DNA of 7,119 bases from Pseudomonadota bacterium. Its GTDB lineage: Bacteria; Pseudomonadota; Alphaproteobacteria; Rhizobiales; Hyphomicrobiaceae. The stretch lies in assembly GCA_023412745.1 (NCBI GenBank), contig JAEZBZ010000348.1, positions 1 to 7,119 on the forward strand, in the 5' to 3' direction. This document shows positions 1-5,001 of this stretch, piece after piece. The notes beneath the pieces are model-generated. The model worked only from the letters and a program-made list of their open reading frames with translations, searched no databases and was not told the DNA's origin. Numbering within the stretch: the stretch's first letter is position 1; every line of letters begins with the position of its first letter. The position numbers and the translations under genes are program-made.

Positions 1-235
1 GCTGATCACGATGCGCGGCCAGTGGGGCGAGTTCAACCCGTGGCAGGTGCAGATGGGGCAGGCGGTGCGGCCGGTACTCGAAGCTGTCGGCGTCAAGTGC
101 TTCCCAGCCGACGCGCCGGAGGAAGTCGCGCCGGCCTTCGTCGGCGCAGCGGATATGGCATTCAATGGCGGCTTTGCCTGCGCAGTTCTGGTGAGCCAGC
201 GCGTGATCGGCGCCAAGGGCTTCGGGCAGGAGTGA
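1..235 (+). CDS. TPP-binding decarboxylase, alpha (N-terminal-type) subunit, 3' part only
   Basis: The reading frame is open from the left edge (first full codon at position 2) to a TGA at 233-235, so the true start lies outside the window. About 77 C-terminal residues are visible. The stretch RGQWGEFNPWQ, then MGQAVRPVLEAVGV, and the ending AVLVSQRVIGAKGF, match what I recall of sulfopyruvate decarboxylase alpha subunits (ComD type) and phosphonopyruvate decarboxylase N-terminal domains. In that family this subunit carries the pyrimidine-binding half of the TPP site and pairs with a separate beta subunit. The next gene encodes such a partner and begins 11 bases downstream, so the two are almost certainly one operon making a heteromeric enzyme. 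The substrate, a 2-oxo acid with a sulfonate, phosphonate or other group, cannot be read from this fragment. The ATG at 11 is internal, not a start. Confidence 0.8.
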   Translation, partial: LITMRGQWGEFNPWQVQMGQAVRPVLEAVGVKCFPADAPEEVAPAFVGAADMAFNGGFACAVLVSQRVIGAKGFGQE

Positions 236-246
236 GGGCGAACGTC

Positions 247-840
247 ATGGCACAAGCGAATTCCAACAAGATCCAGCGCCGTCCTTTCGTCAAAGACCTG
301 CTGGCCAAGCGCGACGGCGCGCTGGTGGTTCCGGGCCTCGGTTCGCCGACCTGGGATTGTTCGGCGGCGGGCGACAGCCCCGAATATCTCTATTCCTGGG
401 GCGGCATGGGCCTGTCGGTGGCAACCGCGCTCGGCATCGCGATGGCGCAGCCGGACCGGCGCGTTCTGGCGCTGACCGGCGATGGCGAGATGATGATGGG
501 CATCGGCTCGCTCGGCGTCGTCGCGGCGCAAGCACCGAAGAACCTCGCAATCCTGGTGCTGGATAACGAGAAGTTCGGCGAGACCGGTAAGCAGACTGGC
601 CTGACAGCCGCGCGCACCGATCTGTGCAAGGTGGCGGAAGGCTTCGGCATCCTGCACACGCGCACGGTGACGGAGCAGGGCGCGGTCGATGATCTGGCCG
701 AGTTTCTTTTCAAGCAGCCGGGACCGGTTTTCGCGGTTGCCAAGATTGCGATCAGCGAAGACCCCTGGAACCTGCCGGTAAAGGACGGCGTCGCCATCGC
801 GCGCCGCTTCCGCATAGCGCTCGGCATCGAGGCGCCCTGA
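247..840 (+). CDS. TPP-binding decarboxylase, beta (C-terminal-type) subunit
   Basis: This is a 197-residue protein beginning MAQANSNKIQ. The frame stays open upstream to position 22, but that part is a shadow of the alpha gene. The ATG at 247 is preferred because GAGGG at 234-238 lies 8 bases before it. The TPP/Mg2+ motif is clear: LTGDGEMMMGIGSL (GDG at residues 78-80), about 25 residues, then LVLDNEKFGETGKQTG (DN at 106-107). YSWGGMGLSVATALGIA (50-66) is the usual helix before GDG in TPP enzymes. Family knowledge: this is the pyrophosphate-binding half found in ComE-type sulfopyruvate decarboxylase beta subunits and in phosphonopyruvate decarboxylases; the size fits a stand-alone beta subunit. 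The expected reaction is non-oxidative decarboxylation of a 2-oxo acid to an aldehyde in the cytoplasm. No sulfonate or phosphonate genes are visible nearby, so the substrate is open. It ends 7 bases from the convergent transporter operon. Confidence 0.85.
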   Translation: MAQANSNKIQRRPFVKDLLAKRDGALVVPGLGSPTWDCSAAGDSPEYLYSWGGMGLSVATALGIAMAQPDRRVLALTGDGEMMMGIGSLGVVAAQAPKNLAILVLDNEKFGETGKQTGLTAARTDLCKVAEGFGILHTRTVTEQGAVDDLAEFLFKQPGPVFAVAKIAISEDPWNLPVKDGVAIARRFRIALGIEAP

Positions 841-854
841 TCGCGCGTCAGGCG
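833..854. terminator. Hairpin spanning both convergent stop codons
   Basis: CGCCCTGA (833-840) pairs with TCAGGCG (848-854) across the loop TCGCGCG (841-847), giving seven base pairs with one bulged C. The left arm contains the TGA stop of the + strand decarboxylase gene and the right arm contains the stop of the minus-strand ATPase gene. The structure could fold in either transcript and is where a shared bidirectional terminator would be expected. Neither side is followed by a T-run, so it is not a textbook intrinsic terminator. It may act as a 3'-end stabiliser or be coincidental in GC-rich DNA. Confidence 0.3.
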
Positions 855-1855
855 TCGTTCAGGTGACAGGCAGAGTAACGTCCCGGCGCGATTTCCTTAA
901 GCGCCGGGGCTTCCATCTGGCAGCGCGGAATCGCGTACCGGCAGCGCGGATGGAAATGACATCCGGGCGGCGGGTCGAGCGGCGAGGGGATCTCGCCTTC
1001 GATAGGCTTGAAAACGCGCTTCTCGCGGCTGAGGCGCGGAACCTCCGCCAGCAGCGCCTGCGCATAAGGATGGTTCGGGCCAGCAAATAGCTCGGTGGTC
1101 GGCGCCATCTCCACGATGCGCCCCAGGTACATGATGACGATGCGATCGGAGATGTGTTCTACCACGCCGAGATCATGGCTGATGAACAGATAAGTCAGGT
1201 CCAGCGTCTCGCGCAGATCAACGAACAGATTGATAATCTGGGCCTGGATCGACACATCGAGCGCGGCGATGGCTTCGTCGCAGACCAGGAATTCCGGCTT
1301 CACCGCCAGCGCGCGGGCAATGCCGATGCGGCTGCGCTGGCCGCCTGAGAACTGGTGCGGATAGCGCCGGCGAAGGTCCGGATCGAGTCCGACGCGGCGC
1401 AACGTATCCGACACGTAATCGGCGATCTCGACGCGCGATACCAGGCCGTGGGCCAGCGGTGCTTCCCCGACGATGGCTTCTACGCGCATGCGCGGATTGA
1501 GCGAGGCATACGGATCCTGAAAGATCATCTGCACGGCGAGCCGAGCGGCCTTTGCGTCCGGCCCGGCCAGTTCGGCGCGGTCGCGGCCCTTGAACAGCAC
1601 GCGACCTTCGGTCGGCGTCAGAAGATCGGCAATCATGCGGCCGAGCGTGGACTTGCCGCAGCCCGATTCTCCGACGAGGCCGACCACTTCGCCCTTTGCA
1701 ACGGCAAGGCTGACCTGATCGACGGCGTGCACGGTTTCCTCGCCCGGGCCCGCGCCCATCCGCGCCGCGATCTGGCCGGCAAGATCCAGGCTTTTGACGA
1801 AACGCTTGCTGAGGCTCTGCGCCTCGATGACGGGGGTTGAGCCGGCTGGGATCAC
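848..1855 (-). CDS. Peptide-type ABC transporter ATPase subunit F (DppF/OppF family)
   Basis: This is a 335-residue cytoplasmic ATPase, close to E. coli DppF in length. Motifs in order: Walker A GESGCGKST (62-70), Q-loop IFQDPYASLNP (111-121, Q113), signature FSGGQRSRIGIARAL (169-183), Walker B FLVCDE (189-194), D-loop ALD (198-200) and H-loop SHD (H227). The C-terminal oligopeptide-transporter domain follows, with NHPYAQALL (261-269) and cysteines 299, 305, 312 and 330 (C-x5-C-x6-C-x17-C). The start is GTG at 1855-1853, supported by GGAGG at 1866-1862, six bases upstream, and by a GTGA overlap with the preceding gene's stop. It should pair with subunit D to power the B/C channel. Small departures from the commonest sequence are F for L in LSGGQ and AIAALD where many relatives read AVSALD or PTSALD; catalytic residues are intact. 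It is the last gene of the operon. The substrate is unknown, so no symbol is assigned. Confidence 0.95.
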   Translation of the reverse strand: MIPAGSTPVIEAQSLSKRFVKSLDLAGQIAARMGAGPGEETVHAVDQVSLAVAKGEVVGLVGESGCGKSTLGRMIADLLTPTEGRVLFKGRDRAELAGPDAKAARLAVQMIFQDPYASLNPRMRVEAIVGEAPLAHGLVSRVEIADYVSDTLRRVGLDPDLRRRYPHQFSGGQRSRIGIARALAVKPEFLVCDEAIAALDVSIQAQIINLFVDLRETLDLTYLFISHDLGVVEHISDRIVIMYLGRIVEMAPTTELFAGPNHPYAQALLAEVPRLSREKRVFKPIEGEIPSPLDPPPGCHFHPRCRYAIPRCQMEAPALKEIAPGRYSACHLNDA

Positions 1856-2889
1856 GCCATGCCTCCGGCATTCATCGGGTGGAAGCAGCGCAGTGTGCGT
1901 CCGGCGCGTGGCGCGGCCAGCGGTGGATCGTCATGGCACGCTGCATCGGCGTGCGGGCATCGTGTGCGGAAGGCGCAGCCGGCAGGCAGGTTCAGCAGTG
2001 AAGGCGTCATGCCGGGGATCTGCACAAGACGCTGGCCGCGCGCGTTTTGGCTCGGTACAGAGCCAATCAGCCCGTGCGTATAGGGATGCATCGGCTCGTC
2101 GATGATGTCGGTGGCGGCGCCTTGTTCGACGATGCGACCAGCGTACATAACCGCGATACGGTCGGCGAGCGCGGACACCACGGCGAGATCGTGCGTGATC
2201 CAGATCATTGCCGTACCGCTCTCGCGGCACAGGCGCTGGGCAACGTAAAGGATCTGGGCTTGGATCGTGACATCGAGCGCGGTGGTCGGTTCGTCGGCGA
2301 TGATCAGATCCGGCTTGTTGATGAACGCGATGGCGATGGCCACACGCTGGCGCATGCCGCCGGACAATTCATGCGGATAAGCTTTCAGCCGCCGTTCGGG
2401 CGCGGGAATGCCGACCTGCGCGAGCGCCTTGCGGGCGTCTTCCAGCGCCGTGGCGTGATCGACCTTGCGATGAGCACGGACTGCCTCGATCATCTGCGTG
2501 TCGATACGTAGGACCGGATTGAGCGTCATCATCGGGTCCTGGAAGATCATGGCGATGCGATTGCCGCGCAGCCGGCGCGCGGCCTCGTCGCCGAGCTTGG
2601 CGATGTCCTGGCCTTTGAAGCGGATCGCTCCGGAGACGATGCGGCCGGGCGGATCGATCAGCCCCAGAATGGAAAAGCCGGTGATGGATTTCCCGCAGCC
2701 GGATTCGCCGACGAGGCCAAGCACCTCGCCACGCGAAACGCTGAAGCTGACGCCGTCGACGGCTTTCACCACGCCGGCCTTGGTGAAAAAGTGCGTTTTG
2801 AGGCCTTCGACTTCGAGCGTGGGCGGGCCAGTGGCAGCAAGCCGGTCGTCTATCCGCGGATCGGACGACTCGGTGGCGGCGCTGCTCAT
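1852..2889 (-). CDS. Peptide-type ABC transporter ATPase subunit D (DppD/OppD family)
   Basis: This is a 345-residue ATPase that partners subunit F. Motifs in order: Walker A GESGCGKS (61-68), Q-loop MIFQDPMMTLNP (114-125, Q117), signature LSGGMRQRVAIAIA (175-188), Walker B LIIADE (195-200), D-loop TALD (203-206) and H-loop THD (H233). LSGGM rather than LSGGQ is usual for the D-type subunit. The C-terminal oligopeptide-transporter domain has HPYTHGLIGSVP (268-279) and cysteines 305, 311, 318 and 335 (C-x5-C-x6-C-x16-C). The frame is open upstream to 2991, but the start at 2889 (MSSAATESSD) is chosen because it forms an ATGA overlap with the permease C stop and has GAGG at 2901-2898, eight bases away. 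The 34-residue upstream extension is a shadow of permease C. A 22-residue Ser/Asp-rich tail precedes the first beta strand (LEVEGL). Translational coupling to the genes on both sides is likely. Confidence 0.95.
   Translation of the reverse strand: MSSAATESSDPRIDDRLAATGPPTLEVEGLKTHFFTKAGVVKAVDGVSFSVSRGEVLGLVGESGCGKSITGFSILGLIDPPGRIVSGAIRFKGQDIAKLGDEAARRLRGNRIAMIFQDPMMTLNPVLRIDTQMIEAVRAHRKVDHATALEDARKALAQVGIPAPERRLKAYPHELSGGMRQRVAIAIAFINKPDLIIADEPTTALDVTIQAQILYVAQRLCRESGTAMIWITHDLAVVSALADRIAVMYAGRIVEQGAATDIIDEPMHPYTHGLIGSVPSQNARGQRLVQIPGMTPSLLNLPAGCAFRTRCPHADAACHDDPPLAAPRAGRTLRCFHPMNAGGMA
1856..1866 (-). promoter_or_regulatory. Ribosome binding site fixing the GTG start of ATPase F
   Basis: On the minus strand GGAGG occupies 1866-1862, followed by six bases and then GTG at 1855. 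It lies inside the last codons of ATPase D. The only nearby ATG (1860-1858) is in the frame of D, two codons before its stop, so GTG is the best-supported initiation codon. Confidence 0.75.
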
Positions 2890-3812
2890 CGGCTCAGCCT
2901 CGGATTGAGCACGTCGCGCAACTGATCGCCGACGAGGTTGATGCTGACGATGGTTAGCAGCAGCGCGATGCCGGGAAAGAAGCTGATCCAATAGCGGCCC
3001 GACAGCATGTATTCGAAGCCGTTGGAAATCAGCAGCCCCAGCGACGGTTCGGTTTGCGGCAGGCCGACGCCGAGGAACGACAGCGTCGCTTCCAGCGCGA
3101 TGGCGTAAGCGGCCTGCACGGTTGCGACGACGATCAGCGGCGGCAAGCAGTTAGGCAGGATGTGCCGGAACACGATGCGGGCCTGGCTAAGCCCCAGGCA
3201 GCGCGCGGCCTCGACGTATTCCTTGCGCCGTTCGACCAGCGCCGTGCCGCGCACGGTTCGCGCATAGTAGGCCCACTGTACGGTGACCAGCGCGATGATG
3301 ATCTTGTCGACGCCCTTGCCGAGGACGGCGATCAGCATCAACGCTACGAGGATCGCCGGAAAGGAGAGCTGCAGGTCGGCGATGCGCATGATCAGGGTGT
3401 CGACGCGGCCGCCGACATAGGCTGCGATCAGGCCGACGGTAGATCCGATCACCACCGCGATCAGGCATGACATGATGCCGACCGTGAGCGAAATCCGCAG
3501 TCCGTAAAGAATGGCGCTGAGCAGATCGCGGCCGGCGCCGTCGGTGCCAAGCCAGTGCGTATAGCCCTTGTAGCTTTTCTCGCCGGGCGGCAGGCGGCTG
3601 TCGAGTACATCGACCTGCGCCAGATCGTAGGGGTTCTGCGGTACGATCCAGGGCGCGATGGCAGCCAGGAGAATGATCGTCAGCAGGACGGCCAGCGCGA
3701 TAATCGCGATCGAGCTGTCGCAGAAATCCGACACGAAGCGGCGCAGCGGCGTTTCGACGGCGGGCGGGTCCTTTTTGGTCCCGGCGGGCGTGGACGAGGA
3801 GGCGAGCGTCAT
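2886..3812 (-). CDS. Peptide-type ABC transporter permease subunit C (DppC/OppC family)
   Basis: This is a 308-residue inner-membrane protein. A polar N-terminal tail of about 30 residues leads into the first membrane helix (about 34-56), followed by a periplasmic segment and the family block HWLGTDGAGRDLLSAILYG (86-104). Further hydrophobic spans lie near 105-131, 150-165, 168-182, 225-246 and 278-297. The cytoplasmic EAA loop that docks on the ATPases is EAARCLGLSQARIVFRHILP (201-220). The conserved LSFLGVGLP (244-252) and VGDQLRDVLNPRL (294-306) are typical of the C subunit. The frame runs back to 3980, but the start at 3812 is preferred: it gives an ATGA overlap with permease B, has GGAG about eight bases upstream (3824-3821), and avoids a basic, proline-rich extension that mirrors permease B. 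It forms the channel heterodimer with B. Confidence 0.94.
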   Translation of the reverse strand: MTLASSSTPAGTKKDPPAVETPLRRFVSDFCDSSIAIIALAVLLTIILLAAIAPWIVPQNPYDLAQVDVLDSRLPPGEKSYKGYTHWLGTDGAGRDLLSAILYGLRISLTVGIMSCLIAVVIGSTVGLIAAYVGGRVDTLIMRIADLQLSFPAILVALMLIAVLGKGVDKIIIALVTVQWAYYARTVRGTALVERRKEYVEAARCLGLSQARIVFRHILPNCLPPLIVVATVQAAYAIALEATLSFLGVGLPQTEPSLGLLISNGFEYMLSGRYWISFFPGIALLLTIVSINLVGDQLRDVLNPRLSR

Positions 3813-4786
3813 GCGGCCTTCTCCCCAATGCGCACGCGTGGATCGAGAAGCGAATAGAGGATGTCGACCAGCAGATTGATGATGACGAACATCAGCACGA
3901 TGATCAGCAGGTAGGCGACGATCACCGGGCGGTCGAGGCTCTGGATGGAGCTGATCAGCAGGCGGCCCATGCCGGGCCACGCAAAGATCGTTTCGGTGAC
4001 CACGGAGAACGCGACGAGGCCTCCGAACTCCAGCCCCAAGATGGTGACCACGGGGATCAGGATGTTCTTCATCAGGTGCACGCCGATCACGCGCTTTTCC
4101 GACAGCCCCTTGGCGCGCGCGAACTTGATGTAGTCCTGGTGGATAGCCTCGCGCGTGCCGGCCCGAGTCAGGCGGATGACGAACGAGATTTTCAGCAGCG
4201 CCAGATTGAGCGCGGGCAGGAAGATGTAGCGCAGGCCTTCCAGCGTGAACAAACTGGAGGTGATTCCGAGGAACGTGGCGGTCGGTCCGCGCCCGGTCGA
4301 CGGCAGCCAGCCCAGCATCACCGCGAACACCATGATCAGCACGATGCCGACCCAGAACGTCGGCAGCGAAAAACCGACGATGGATCCAGCCATGATAACC
4401 TTGGAGGAAATGCGGTTCGGGTAAAGCCCGGCGTAGAGGCCGAGCGGAATGCCGAGCACGATCGCCATCAGCAGCGCTGCTATCGCGAGTTCCAGCGTCG
4501 CCGGCATGCGTTGCAGGATGACCTTCAGAGCGGATTCGCCGAACACGAACGATCGCCCGAAATCGCCGTGCAGTACGCCGGTCAAGAAGTGCCAGTATTG
4601 TTCCCAGATCGGCCGGTCGAGACCGAGGGCCCGGATAGTCTCCTCGATCTCCTTCTGGTCTGCCATCGGATTGATGAGCAGGTAGACCGGGTCGCCCACG
4701 ATGTGGACGCCGAAGAACACGATCAGTGACATCGCCATGAGCACGACGACACTTTGCATCAGCCGGCGGAGGATGAAGGCTGTCAT
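3809..4786 (-). CDS. Peptide-type ABC transporter permease subunit B (DppB/OppB family)
   Basis: This is a 325-residue inner-membrane protein starting MTAFILRRLMQSVVVL, the characteristic beginning of this family. Membrane spans are visible near 9-30, 98-120, 131-158, 186-206, 245-268 and 286-311. GDFGRSF (74-80) lies in the large periplasmic loop after the first helix. The EAA coupling loop is DYIKFARAKGLSEKRVIGVH (218-237), and FAWPGMGRLL (268-277) and the ending LLDPRVRI (313-320) are conserved. The frame extends 13 codons further, to 4825, but the start at 4786 is preferred because GGGAGGG (4796-4790) sits just before it and the extension reads as non-family sequence. The spacing to ATG is short (about 3-4 bases), so translation here may be modest or helped by upstream structure. 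The gene follows a 215-base spacer after the binding-protein gene and overlaps permease C by four bases. Confidence 0.94.
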   Translation of the reverse strand: MTAFILRRLMQSVVVLMAMSLIVFFGVHIVGDPVYLLINPMADQKEIEETIRALGLDRPIWEQYWHFLTGVLHGDFGRSFVFGESALKVILQRMPATLELAIAALLMAIVLGIPLGLYAGLYPNRISSKVIMAGSIVGFSLPTFWVGIVLIMVFAVMLGWLPSTGRGPTATFLGITSSLFTLEGLRYIFLPALNLALLKISFVIRLTRAGTREAIHQDYIKFARAKGLSEKRVIGVHLMKNILIPVVTILGLEFGGLVAFSVVTETIFAWPGMGRLLISSIQSLDRPVIVAYLLIIVLMFVIINLLVDILYSLLDPRVRIGEKAA

Positions 4787-4866
4787 GTGCCCTCCCGACG
4801 ATCTGGGCCTGCCAGTACGGGGCATGCTGTCGAAGCGCGCGAACGCAGCGCCGCGATGCGTGTCAT
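4783..4866 (-). CDS. Possible 27-residue leader ORF coupled to permease B (speculative)
   Basis: ATG at 4866-4864 opens a 27-codon frame (beginning MTRIAALRSRAST) whose TGA at 4785-4783 overlaps the permease B ATG as ATGA, the same arrangement that joins every later gene pair of the operon. Its start lies in an arm of the weaker hairpin. Against it are the lack of a strong ribosome binding site (only ACGGA a few bases upstream), no recognisable domain, and the ease with which short open frames arise in GC-rich DNA. If translated, it would act by its position, coupling translation into permease B, rather than through its product. Confidence 0.2.
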   Translation of the reverse strand: MTRIAALRSRASTACPVLAGPDRREGT

Positions 4867-4870
4867 GCGG
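4851..4870. repeat. Second, weaker hairpin in the spacer
   Basis: CCGCGATG (4851-4858) can pair with CATGCGG (4864-4870) around the loop CGTGT, giving seven base pairs with one bulged G. It lies 17 bases beyond the main inverted repeat in the direction of transcription. Alone it could be chance in GC-rich DNA; its placement next to the strong stem-loop makes a compound mRNA structure possible. Confidence 0.3.
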
Positions 4871-4887
4871 TCCGTTTGCCTGGCGGT

Positions 4888-4915
4888 ATACCGGCCGGGA
4901 TGATCCGGCCGGTAT
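4888..4915. repeat. Perfect 11-bp inverted repeat (stem-loop) in the intercistronic spacer
   Basis: ATACCGGCCGG (4888-4898) and CCGGCCGGTAT (4905-4915) are exact reverse complements separated by six bases (GATGAT). As RNA from the minus strand this is a very stable GC-rich hairpin about 87 bases after the binding-protein stop codon. No U-run follows it (the next bases read ACCGCCAGGC), so it is not a classic intrinsic terminator. By analogy with hairpins after malE and other binding-protein genes, it probably protects the upstream mRNA from 3' exonucleases and/or partly attenuates transcription. A dyad-binding regulator is an alternative reading. Confidence 0.7.
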
Positions 4916-5001
4916 GATGCAGGATGAGCCGAGATGCCGTTTCCAGCCTCCGATCGTTGCGAATGATCACTGGCGGATTGGACGGCGCTAACGCCACCGG
5001 C

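Larger units (their letters stand above)
4787..5001 (-). other. Spacer between binding-protein and permease genes
   Basis: This 215-base gap is the only sizeable gap within the transport operon. It holds a perfect inverted repeat (4888-4915), a second weaker hairpin with a bulge (4851-4870), a candidate 27-codon ORF running into the permease B start, and the permease B ribosome binding site. I see no convincing -35/-10 pair that would make the permease genes independent of the binding-protein promoter. The likely role is to lower or separate expression of the membrane and ATPase genes relative to the abundant binding protein. Confidence 0.6.

Noticed and set aside
22..246. Upstream extension of the TPP beta-subunit frame
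   Set aside because: It overlaps the alpha-subunit coding region in another frame and gives low-complexity R/G/A sequence; the ATG at 247 has a good ribosome binding site.
1218..1871. 217-codon minus-strand frame overlapping ATPase F in another frame
   Set aside because: It is an arginine- and proline-rich frame shadow, while the alternative frame carries every ABC ATPase motif.
2890..2991. Upstream extension of ATPase D into permease C
   Set aside because: It is non-family sequence and a shadow of the permease C terminus; the ATGA start at 2889 is better supported.
3813..3980. Upstream extension of permease C into permease B
   Set aside because: The sequence is basic and proline-rich, unlike any permease N-terminus; the ATGA overlap and ribosome binding site at 3812 explain the start better.
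4076..4729. 217-codon + strand open frame opposite permease B
   Set aside because: The translation is rich in R, H, Q and E with no domain, which is typical of the complement of a hydrophobic membrane-protein gene.
4984..4995. Terminator just after the binding-protein stop codon (GGCG-CTAA-CGCC)
   Set aside because: A 4-bp stem with no T-run is expected by chance at this GC content.
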